Below the pieces are notes generated by a model, which ran no database searches, had not been told where the DNA came from, and worked only from the letters and a program-made list of their open reading frames with translations. Below are positions 1-6,321 of a DNA stretch of 7,874 nucleotides, one piece after another. The stretch covers positions 1-7,874 of the forward strand of contig CANQAW010000075.1 of NCBI GenBank assembly GCA_947589525.1, written 5' to 3'. The translations under genes were made by a program, and so were the position numbers. How positions within the stretch are numbered: the stretch's first letter is position 1; every line of letters begins with the position of its first letter. The DNA is from Candidatus Gastranaerophilales bacterium. GTDB lineage: Bacteria; Cyanobacteriota; Vampirovibrionia; Gastranaerophilales; Gastranaerophilaceae.

Positions 1-5
1 TATTT

Positions 6-1718
6 TTAAGATAATACGGAATTTCTAACCGTTTCATTGAAGATTATTCTTCCGGGAGTGGTTTCAATTCTGTTGTTGTTTTCGTCTCTGACAATGATTT
101 TGTCGTGCAATTGAATTACACCCATTGAATGAGCGGAAATTGCATCTGTAAAATCGTGGAAATAACCTTTAATCGGTGCATTTTGGTCTTTAATAATGGT
201 TAGATAATACATTCCCAAAACCATATCTTGTGTAGGTGTGATAATGGGTTTACCTGTTGCAGGAGCTAAGATATTGTTTGTTGCAAGCATCAACATTCTT
301 GCTTCCGCTTGAGCTTCGATAGACAAAGGTACGTGAACCGCCATTTGGTCGCCGTCGAAATCGGCGTTGAAAGCGGTACAAACCAGAGGATGAAGCTGAA
401 TTGCTCTTCCTTCAACCAGTACGGGTTCAAAAGCCTGAATACCCAGTCTGTGTAAGGTTGGAGCACGGTTTAACATAACGGGGTGTCCGTCGACCACTTC
501 TTCCAAAATATCCCAAACGATTGCTTCCGAACGTTCGATTTTCTTTTTAGCGGATTTAATGTTTTGAACTAAGCCTCTTTCGATTAATTTATTAACTACG
601 AAAGGTTTAAATAATTCAATTGCCATTTCTTTAGGCAAACCGCATTGATTTAACTGCAGCTGAGGACCTACAACGATAACCGAACGTCCCGAGTAGTCTA
701 CACGTTTACCTAATAAGTTTTGTCTGAAACGACCTTGTTTACCTTCAATAATGTTTGATAGCGATTTTAGCGGTCTTGAATTCGGGCCTACAACCGTTCT
801 TCCTCGTCTGCCGTTATCAATTAAGGCATCCACCGCTTCTTGAAGCATTCTTTTTTCGTTTCTGACGATAATTTCGGGTGCGCCCATTTCCAAAAGACGA
901 AGTAAACGATTGTTTCTGTTGATTACACGTCTGTATAAATCATTTAAGTCGGATGTTGCAAATCTTCCGCCGTCTAATTGAACCATGGGTCTAAGATCCG
1001 GAGGCGTAACGGGTAATACGTCCATTACAAACCATGTAGGTTCTGTTCCCGATTCAATAAGGCTTTCAATTAATCTTAAACGTTTGATTAATTTTGCTCT
1101 TTTTTGAACCGAACCGCCTGCGGAATCCAATTCCGTTCTTATTTCGTTAGCCAATTCTTCAAGATTAATTTCACTAAGCAGTTCTTTAATAACTTCAGCG
1201 CCAATTCCTACTTTTAATTTAGAATCTTCGTTTTCCATTATAAAGTCTTCGTATTCTTCTTCTGTCAGAAGCTGGAATTTTTTGAAGGGCGAATCTGCCC
1301 CATCCACTACAACATAGTTGTTAAAATAGATAATTTGTTCCAAGTCTTTTAAAGTCATATCTAAAAGTAAGCCAAGATAAGAAGGAATTCCTTTTAAAAA
1401 CCAGATATGAGAAACGGGAGCAGCAAGTTTGATGTGTCCCATTCTGTGGCGACGGACTTTAGAATCCGTAACTTCGACACCGCATCTTTCGCAGATGATG
1501 CCTTTATGACGAACTCGTTTGTATTTTCCGCAAAAACATTCCCAGTCTTTTGTCGGTCCAAAGATTTTTTCGCAGAACAAACCGTCCCTTTCGGGTTTTA
1601 GCGTTCTGTAGTTAATTGTTTCGGGCTTTGTAACTTCCCCGTATGACCATTTTAGAATTCTTTCGGGCGATGCGATTGAAATTCTTATATAATCAAAATA
1701 ATCAATACTTGTAGACAT
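6..1718 (-). CDS. rpoC1: RNA polymerase beta' subunit N-terminal part (RpoC1/gamma, split form)
   Basis: This 570-residue protein is the N-terminal part of the beta' subunit and carries the catalytic magnesium site of RNA polymerase. The zinc ribbon has C61, C63, C76 and C79. The switch and lid region (about 315-352, with KSLSNIIEGKQGRF and GKRVDYSGRSVIVVGP) is intact. The active-site loop NADFDGDQMAVH at 451-462 supplies D453, D455 and D457. The protein ends in TTPGRIIFNETVRNSVLS followed by TAA. One-piece beta' proteins read on here into the bridge helix and trigger loop, and cyanobacterial RpoC1 stops at this point. The cyanobacterial protein is usually about 620 residues; the shortfall lies mainly near the N-terminus and just before the C-terminal end. 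The gene lies 34 bp behind rpoB, and AAAGGAG (1724-1730) sits five bases before the ATG, so the two are probably co-transcribed. rpoC2 should follow but lies outside the window. A premature stop in a one-piece rpoC is possible but less likely. Confidence 0.95.
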   Translation of the reverse strand: MSTSIDYFDYIRISIASPERILKWSYGEVTKPETINYRTLKPERDGLFCEKIFGPTKDWECFCGKYKRVRHKGIICERCGVEVTDSKVRRHRMGHIKLAAPVSHIWFLKGIPSYLGLLLDMTLKDLEQIIYFNNYVVVDGADSPFKKFQLLTEEEYEDFIMENEDSKLKVGIGAEVIKELLSEINLEELANEIRTELDSAGGSVQKRAKLIKRLRLIESLIESGTEPTWFVMDVLPVTPPDLRPMVQLDGGRFATSDLNDLYRRVINRNNRLLRLLEMGAPEIIVRNEKRMLQEAVDALIDNGRRGRTVVGPNSRPLKSLSNIIEGKQGRFRQNLLGKRVDYSGRSVIVVGPQLQLNQCGLPKEMAIELFKPFVVNKLIERGLVQNIKSAKKKIERSEAIVWDILEEVVDGHPVMLNRAPTLHRLGIQAFEPVLVEGRAIQLHPLVCTAFNADFDGDQMAVHVPLSIEAQAEARMLMLATNNILAPATGKPIITPTQDMVLGMYYLTIIKDQNAPIKGYFHDFTDAISAHSMGVIQLHDKIIVRDENNNRIETTPGRIIFNETVRNSVLS

Positions 1719-1752
1719 TTATTCTCCTTTGATATTAATAATCTTTAAACTA

Positions 1753-4700
1753 TTAGTCTTTAAAGCTTGCGCCTGTATCGAAAAAGTCGATATTTAAAAG
1801 TTCCGAATCAAGGTCAGACAGCACTCTTTTAGGTGCCGATTTTCTTAAATCATCCGAATCGGACATTAAATCAACTTCTTCTCCGCCCTTTTTAGATACT
1901 GCTATATCCAAGCCGATACTTTGAAGTTCACGAACCAAAACTTTAAATGATTCGGGAATACCGGGGCGAGGAATGTTGTCGCCTTTGACTATTGCTTCAT
2001 AGGCACGAGAACGACCGTTAACATCATCCGATTTTATTGTTAACATTTCTTGAAGCGTATAGGCAGCGCCGTATGCTTCAAGCGCCCAAACTTCCATTTC
2101 ACCAAATCTTTGTCCGCCGAATTGCGCCTTACCGCCTAAAGGTTGTTGCGTAACAAGTGAATAAGGACCTGTTGAACGAGCGTGGATTTTATCGTCAACC
2201 AAGTGGACAAGTTTTAATATATATGAAATACCGACAGCGATAGGTTCATCAAAAGGTTCACCCGTTCTGCCGTCATACAGAGTTACTTTTCCGTCTTCTC
2301 TGACCCAGTCTATACCTTTTTCTTTAATACCTTTTAAAAGTTCGGCTTTTGTGTTCATTTCGGATTGGTTAGCGCCGTACATTTCGTCAAACAGAGGAGA
2401 TTCGTAGTGGTTGCCTGTCAGATAAGAAGCAAGACCAAGCAAATGTTCATAAGTTTGACCAACGTTCATACGTGAAGGTACGCCCAGAGGATTTAAAACT
2501 ATATCAACGGGAGTTCCGTCGGGTAAAAACGGCATATCTTCTTTTGGTAATATTCTTGAAACAATACCTTTGTTTCCGTGACGTCCCGAAAGTTTATCAC
2601 CAACGGATACTTTACGTTTTTGAGCGATATAAACTCTTATAACCGTATTTGCTCCGGGGGGAAGTTCATCACCTTTTTCTCTGTCAAATACTTTAACGTC
2701 AACTACTCTGCCGCCTTCTCCATGGGGAACACGAAGAGAATTATCTTTAACGTCACGTGCTTTTTCGGCAAATATCGCACGTAATAATTTTTCTTCGGGC
2801 GGATGTTCGGATTCGCCTTTAGGAGTAATTTTTCCGACCAATACATCACCTGCGTATACTCTTGCGCCTATTCTTACAATTCCTCTTTCATCTAAGTGTC
2901 TTATGGAATCTTCGGAAACATTCGGGATTTCACGAGTGATTTCTTCCGGTCCTAATTTTGTTTGACGTGCGTCAATTTCAAGTTTTTCAATGTGAAGCGA
3001 AGTAAATACGTCATCATAGACGCATCTTTCCGATAACAGGATAGCATCTTCGTAGTTGTAACCTTCCCAAGGCATATAAGCAACTAAAACGTTTTTACCT
3101 AAAGAAAGCTCGCCCGAATTTGTTGAAGCGCCGTCTGCTATAACGTCGCCTTCTTTAACGGTGTCGCCTTCGGATACTATCGGTTTTTGGTTAATGCAGG
3201 TGTCTTGGTTTGAACGGACATATTTTAAAAGCTGATATTGGTGAATGTTTCCTTTTTTATCTTTGATGTGGATTTCTTCACCCATAACTTTAACAACCGT
3301 ACCGTCAACCGTTGATACTGCAACCATTCCCGAGTCTTTTGCAACACGTGCTTCAAGACCTGTTCCTACAACCGGTCTTTGAGTAACCAAAAGAGGAACT
3401 GCTTGACGTTGCATGTTAGAACCCATTAATGCACGGTTTGCGTCATCGTGTTCAATAAACGGGATTAGAGATGTTGCAACAGAGATGATTTGAATTGGCG
3501 AAACACCGACATAGTCAACTTTTGTTGCTTCAACCATAGTAAATTCGCTTCTGTATCTTACGGGTACATAAGCTTCTTTTATTTTTCTGTCTTTTGTTAA
3601 TTCGATATCGGCAGGTGCTACACGGTAGTTTTCATCTTCATCCGCCGTTAAATAGTGAACTTCATCAGTCACTTGACCGTCTTTAACGACAAAGAAAGGT
3701 GTTTCAATAAAACCGTAATCGTTAACTCTGGCATGTGTTGCAAGAGAGTTAATCAAACCTGCGTTCGGGCCTTCGGGTGTTTCTACGGGGCAAAGTCTTC
3801 CGTAGTGCGAAGGGTGAATATCACGAACGGCAAAACCTGCTCTTTCTCTCATCAAACCGCCGGGTCCTAAAGCTGAAATACGGCGTTTGTGAGTTAATTC
3901 CGCAAGCGGGTTTGTTTGGTCCATAAATTGGGATAATTGAGAAGAACCGAAAAACTCTTTTAAGGAAGCAACCAGAGGTTTTGTGTTTAAAAGATTTAAA
4001 GGTGTTAAAGTTTCAGAGTCTTGAAGAGTCATTCTTTCTTTAACTATTCTTTCAATTCTTGATAAACCTACTCTGAATTGGTTTTGTAAAAGTTCTCCGA
4101 CCGAGCGTATTCTTCTGTTGCCCAGATGGTCGATATCGTCAAGCGTTCCTTCGTCGTAGGTTAAATTGATTAAATATTCAATACCTGCAACGATATCTTG
4201 AACGGTGATTGTTCTTTGAGTTTCAGGTAAGTTTAATCCTAATTTTTTATTTAATTTATAACGACCTACACGACCTATATCGTATTTCTTTTCATCAAAA
4301 AATCTTGCTTCCAAGATACTGCGCCCGCCTGCGGGAGTAGCAGGGTCTCCGGGTCTCAGTTTTTTATAAACTTCGACCAAAGCTTCATCCGTGGTTGCTG
4401 CGGTATCTTTATCCAACGTTTTCTTTAAGAAATCAAAGTGTGTAAATAAAGATTCCATTTCTGCGGGGGTAATTCCCAATGCTTTTAACAGAGTGGTCGC
4501 TAAAATTTTTCTGTTTTTATCTATTTTAACATAGACTATATCGTTAGAATCCGTTTCTATCTTTAACCAAGCACCTCGGTTGGGGATTAAAGTTGCGTTA
4601 TATAAACGTTTTCCCGTGGGAGAAACTTCTTTTTTATAATAGATACCGGGAGAGCGGACAATTTGAGAAACTATAACACGTTCGGCACCGTTAACAATAA

Positions 4701-5067
4701 AAGTACCTTTATCGGTCATAGTAGGAATATCGCCGATGTAGACTTCCTGTTCTTTGATTTCCCCGGAGTCACGGTTAACTAAACGCATCATGACTCTAAG
4801 CTGTTTTGCATAAGTAGCATCGTGAATTCTTGCTTCTTCGATTGTATATTTTGGTTTATCGAAAGTATAGTTGGGCAAGAAGTGCAATTCTAATCTGCCC
4901 GTATAATCTTTAATAGGGCTGAACGATAGTAACTCTTCTTTTAAACCTTCTTTTAAGAATTGCTCAAATGATTTTTTTTGAACTTCGATTAAATCAGGTA
5001 AATCTTTAAGTCGAGTTGCTGGAATCCCGCAGGGAGTAACACGGCTTGCTTTTTTTGTTGCTGTCAT
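1753..5067 (-). CDS. rpoB: RNA polymerase beta subunit
   Basis: This 1104-residue protein is the beta subunit of the core enzyme. Its length fits cyanobacterial RpoB (about 1100) and lacks the large lineage insertions that lengthen the E. coli protein. The N-terminal protrusion and lobe carry GTFIVNGAERVIVSQIVRSPG (about 121-141). The rifampicin pocket is at 374-400 (GSSQLSQFMDQTNPLAELTH onward), with D383, H393 and S398 matching E. coli D516, H526 and S531 in the sensitive state. Other landmarks are EHDDANRALMGSNMQRQAVP (539-558), the catalytic-region lysines K825 and K833 in GDKLSGRHGNKG, and the C-terminal clamp block QFGGQRFGEMEVWALEAYGA (982-1001). The ATG is preceded by AGAGG (5075-5079) with a seven-base gap. 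It is the first gene of the rpoB-rpoC1 operon and has its own upstream promoter. The neighbour upstream is divergent and is not rplL. Drug sensitivity cannot be concluded from sequence alone. Confidence 0.98.
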   Translation of the reverse strand: MTATKKASRVTPCGIPATRLKDLPDLIEVQKKSFEQFLKEGLKEELLSFSPIKDYTGRLELHFLPNYTFDKPKYTIEEARIHDATYAKQLRVMMRLVNRDSGEIKEQEVYIGDIPTMTDKGTFIVNGAERVIVSQIVRSPGIYYKKEVSPTGKRLYNATLIPNRGAWLKIETDSNDIVYVKIDKNRKILATTLLKALGITPAEMESLFTHFDFLKKTLDKDTAATTDEALVEVYKKLRPGDPATPAGGRSILEARFFDEKKYDIGRVGRYKLNKKLGLNLPETQRTITVQDIVAGIEYLINLTYDEGTLDDIDHLGNRRIRSVGELLQNQFRVGLSRIERIVKERMTLQDSETLTPLNLLNTKPLVASLKEFFGSSQLSQFMDQTNPLAELTHKRRISALGPGGLMRERAGFAVRDIHPSHYGRLCPVETPEGPNAGLINSLATHARVNDYGFIETPFFVVKDGQVTDEVHYLTADEDENYRVAPADIELTKDRKIKEAYVPVRYRSEFTMVEATKVDYVGVSPIQIISVATSLIPFIEHDDANRALMGSNMQRQAVPLLVTQRPVVGTGLEARVAKDSGMVAVSTVDGTVVKVMGEEIHIKDKKGNIHQYQLLKYVRSNQDTCINQKPIVSEGDTVKEGDVIADGASTNSGELSLGKNVLVAYMPWEGYNYEDAILLSERCVYDDVFTSLHIEKLEIDARQTKLGPEEITREIPNVSEDSIRHLDERGIVRIGARVYAGDVLVGKITPKGESEHPPEEKLLRAIFAEKARDVKDNSLRVPHGEGGRVVDVKVFDREKGDELPPGANTVIRVYIAQKRKVSVGDKLSGRHGNKGIVSRILPKEDMPFLPDGTPVDIVLNPLGVPSRMNVGQTYEHLLGLASYLTGNHYESPLFDEMYGANQSEMNTKAELLKGIKEKGIDWVREDGKVTLYDGRTGEPFDEPIAVGISYILKLVHLVDDKIHARSTGPYSLVTQQPLGGKAQFGGQRFGEMEVWALEAYGAAYTLQEMLTIKSDDVNGRSRAYEAIVKGDNIPRPGIPESFKVLVRELQSIGLDIAVSKKGGEEVDLMSDSDDLRKSAPKRVLSDLDSELLNIDFFDTGASFKD

Positions 5068-5077
5068 CTAAGTACCT

Positions 5078-5164
5078 CTAATTATATGTATTTACGTATA
5101 TTAAAATTTTAATGTTGTTTGCTTGTCTTTCAGCTGTTGCGGGCATAAAACGATTTTTTGCCAT
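5078..5164 (-). other. Candidate 28-codon leader ORF upstream of rpoB
   Basis: An ATG-started frame of 28 codons lies wholly within the rpoB leader. It starts MAKNRFMPATAERQ and ends in a tyrosine/asparagine-rich tail. Its start is about 18 bases after the predicted transcription start. Its TAG stop (5078-5080) shares two bases with the AGAGG ribosome-binding site of rpoB and ends 10 bases before the rpoB ATG. That geometry would suit translational coupling or a regulatory leader peptide. Against it, there is no ribosome-binding site before the ATG, and a short open frame in an AT-rich leader can arise by chance. I do not recognise the peptide. Confidence 0.2.
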
Positions 5165-5188
5165 AATGCAACATTTTAGACTAAATTA

Positions 5189-5216
5189 ATTATATGGGCT
5201 GAAACGTAAGGGTCAA
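5189..5216 (-). promoter_or_regulatory. Sigma70-type promoter of rpoB-rpoC1
   Basis: On the minus strand, TTGACC (5211-5216) and TATAAT (5189-5194) are separated by 16 bases. This is five of six matches at -35 and a perfect -10. Transcription would start near 5182, giving an rpoB leader of about 115 nt. The bases just upstream (5217 to about 5245) are A/T-rich and could act as an UP element; that is inference. The promoter shows that rpoB is transcribed on its own and does not depend on a ribosomal-protein operon. Confidence 0.75.
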
Positions 5217-5233
5217 GATTTTAGCTTAACAAA

Positions 5234-5275
5234 ATTTTACAAAACACTTGAATTTTTTAAAAAATCGTGTAAAAT
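5234..5275. repeat. Short inverted repeat ATTTTACA / TGTAAAAT
   Basis: ATTTTACA (5234-5241) and its exact reverse complement TGTAAAAT (5268-5275) flank a 26-base spacer. The spacer contains the A/T palindrome at 5252-5265. The repeat sits 18 to 59 bp upstream of the rpoB -35 box, where an activator or UP-element site could lie. The arms are only eight bases and the region is AT-rich, so chance is a serious alternative. Confidence 0.3.
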
Positions 5276-5351
5276 AAGCAAGCACTTAATTTTTGAACTT
5301 TTTTTATTAATGTGTTCTATATTTAAAAAAATAAATATGCGTTAAAACAAA

Positions 5352-5379
5352 CAAAAAAATAAATAAATCGTTTATTTAT
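5352..5379 (-). terminator. Possible minus-strand terminator or insulator hairpin
   Basis: ATAAATAAA (5359-5367) and TTTATTTAT (5371-5379) form a perfect nine-base inverted repeat around a three-base loop. Read on the minus strand, the hairpin is followed at once by a run of seven T (5353-5359, sharing its first base with the stem), as in an intrinsic terminator. It could stop transcription running leftward from the 173-codon gene before the rpoB promoter. The stem has no G:C pairs, so it would be weak. An operator or chance AT repeat is equally possible. Confidence 0.3.
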
Positions 5380-5438
5380 ATTAGAAAAAGAAAAATAAGT
5401 GTAAATTTTTGTAAAGTTGCTTCTAATATCTGGCAATC

Positions 5439-5466
5439 TTGACATTTCAGCTTATTTAAGTATAAT
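5439..5466 (+). promoter_or_regulatory. Consensus sigma70-type promoter of the 71-codon gene
   Basis: TTGACA (5439-5444) and TATAAT (5461-5466) are both perfect consensus hexamers, 16 bases apart. Transcription would begin near 5473, about 22 bases before the ATG at 5495. The promoter lies inside a longer open frame that begins at 5417, so it excludes that earlier ATG and decides the start. A full match in both boxes is rare and suggests strong expression unless a repressor acts here. Confidence 0.8.
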
Positions 5467-5494
5467 ACAAAATGTGCGAAAATTAGGTAGTGTA

Positions 5495-5710
5495 ATGAGA
5501 ATCAACGGAATTAATTATAATATAGTTAATAATAATGTAAGTTTATTTACTAAGAGAACTTGCTGTGATAATTCCGAATTGTTTATTACATCAAAATTAA
5601 ATATGCTTTATGAACAAGCTTTATCAAATAAAAACGCATTTTCGGGAAGAAGAAATTTGAAAAAAATGCTTCAAAGTTATGAAGGATTAAATTTCGACGA
5701 AACCGTTTAG
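5495..5710 (+). CDS. Hypothetical small protein, 71 residues
   Basis: I do not recognise this protein. It begins MRINGINYNIVNNNVSLF. It has an adjacent cysteine pair (C23, C24) and an Asn-rich N-terminal third. The second half is mixed-charge and likely helical, with a basic cluster GRRNLKK at 51-57 and an acidic end. There is no signal peptide or membrane segment, so it is probably cytoplasmic. The frame is open back to 5417, but the ATG at 5495 is chosen because a perfect promoter lies just before it and the earlier ATG would precede the transcription start. A weak ribosome-binding site (TAGG, 5484-5487) lies seven bases upstream. The stop overlaps that of the convergent 173-codon gene by four bases. 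The strong promoter is the main evidence that this is a real gene. Confidence 0.6.
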   Translation: MRINGINYNIVNNNVSLFTKRTCCDNSELFITSKLNMLYEQALSNKNAFSGRRNLKKMLQSYEGLNFDETV

Positions 5711-6228
5711 CTTATTTTCTTTTTTAATTTTGTCTGCAATTCGTTTGCACAATTTAAATATTTGATTAAATCTTCGTATCTGGTGTTATTTTCTCCGTAT
5801 GGAATTGTTTTATCAAGAAGAGTTTTAGCATCAATATCCAGTTCAAATATTTTGGAAATAGTTTTTTTAATTAATTTTGCGCTGTAAATTTTCGGAAAAA
5901 ATTTACTTAAAATCATTTCGTAAAATCCGTAGCTTGTTTTGTTCGTTTTTTTAAAATTTATAATATTTATGAAGGTTTTAAAGGGCGATTGCGTGTATTT
6001 ATTTGAATTAAAACCCGCATTTCTTATTAAATCCAAATCGTATTCGTTAATTCTTCTTTTTACGGGATTAACGTTTTCGTTTTTGTTTTGTTCGATTTTA
6101 ACTTCTTCGTGATATTCTTCGGTTACTATTTCAGATTTCATTTTTTTAAAAAAATTTTCATCGGCATCTTGAATAATGCCGTCTTGTTTTAGTTTATCGG
6201 TTAATGAATTGTAGTTAAAATTTTCCAT
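5707..6228 (-). CDS. Hypothetical protein, 173 residues
   Basis: I do not recognise this protein. The N-terminal part (about 1-62) is polar, charged and rich in Lys, Glu and Asn, and is probably flexible. The part from about 63 to 173 looks folded and helical, with aromatic residues at 83-115 and Lys-rich helices beyond. A single cysteine (C160) lies near the end, and the C-terminus is basic (KLKKKIS). There is no signal peptide or membrane segment, and I see no catalytic motif. The ATG at 6228 is preferred. A GTG at 6243 would add five residues, and neither start has a clear ribosome-binding site. The gene is divergent from nifU and convergent with the 71-codon gene, overlapping it by its stop codon. 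It is visibly more AT-rich than rpoB or rpoC1, which may mean weak constraint or a lineage-specific gene. Confidence 0.7.
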   Translation of the reverse strand: MENFNYNSLTDKLKQDGIIQDADENFFKKMKSEIVTEEYHEEVKIEQNKNENVNPVKRRINEYDLDLIRNAGFNSNKYTQSPFKTFINIINFKKTNKTSYGFYEMILSKFFPKIYSAKLIKKTISKIFELDIDAKTLLDKTIPYGENNTRYEDLIKYLNCANELQTKLKKKIS

Positions 6229-6265
6229 AATTATATTATGCACTTAATTATTATTTTTTTTCTCA

Positions 6266-6293
6266 TATACAAGAGTGATTTTTGATTTATAAT
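6266..6293 (+). promoter_or_regulatory. Probable sigma70-type promoter of nifU-nifS
   Basis: TATACA (6266-6271, four of six matches to TTGACA) and TATAAT (6288-6293, perfect) are 16 bases apart. Transcription would start near 6300 and give a leader of only about 20 nt before the nifU ATG at 6322. I see no sigma54 -24/-12 signature (GG and GC ten bases apart), which argues against classical NifA control. I cannot identify an IscR-type operator by eye. Confidence 0.5.
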
Positions 6294-6321
6294 AATTTTT
6301 GTAGCTAAAAGGATGTTAAAA

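Larger units (their letters stand above)
5217..5438. other. AT-rich divergent spacer between two promoters
   Basis: These 222 bases lie between the rpoB promoter (leftward) and the promoter of the 71-codon gene (rightward). I see no coding frame worth calling. The stretch is very AT-rich, with many A- and T-tracts, including a 14-bp palindrome ATTTTTTAAAAAAT at 5252-5265. It also holds the two inverted repeats listed separately. Such DNA is often bent and can boost transcription as an upstream element, but that is inferred from composition only. Confidence 0.5.

Noticed and set aside
1407..3870. Plus-strand open frames of 64-71 codons inside rpoC1 and rpoB (1407-1601, 2578-2784, 3655-3870)
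   Set aside because: They lie antisense to strongly conserved polymerase genes, have no ribosome-binding sites or family features, and are frame shadows.
3868..3948. Rifampicin-resistance mutation in the RpoB pocket
   Set aside because: Positions matching E. coli D516, H526 and S531 are the usual residues. T385 and A389 differ from E. coli but are normal in cyanobacterial-type RpoB.
5217..5438. Origin of replication or CRISPR-like array in the AT-rich spacer
   Set aside because: I see no DnaA-box clusters and no regularly spaced direct repeats, only A/T tracts and short inverted repeats.
5417..5494. Upstream extension of the 71-codon gene to an ATG at 5417
   Set aside because: The -35 and -10 boxes at 5439-5466 lie downstream of that ATG, so the main transcript would not contain it, and it has no ribosome-binding site.
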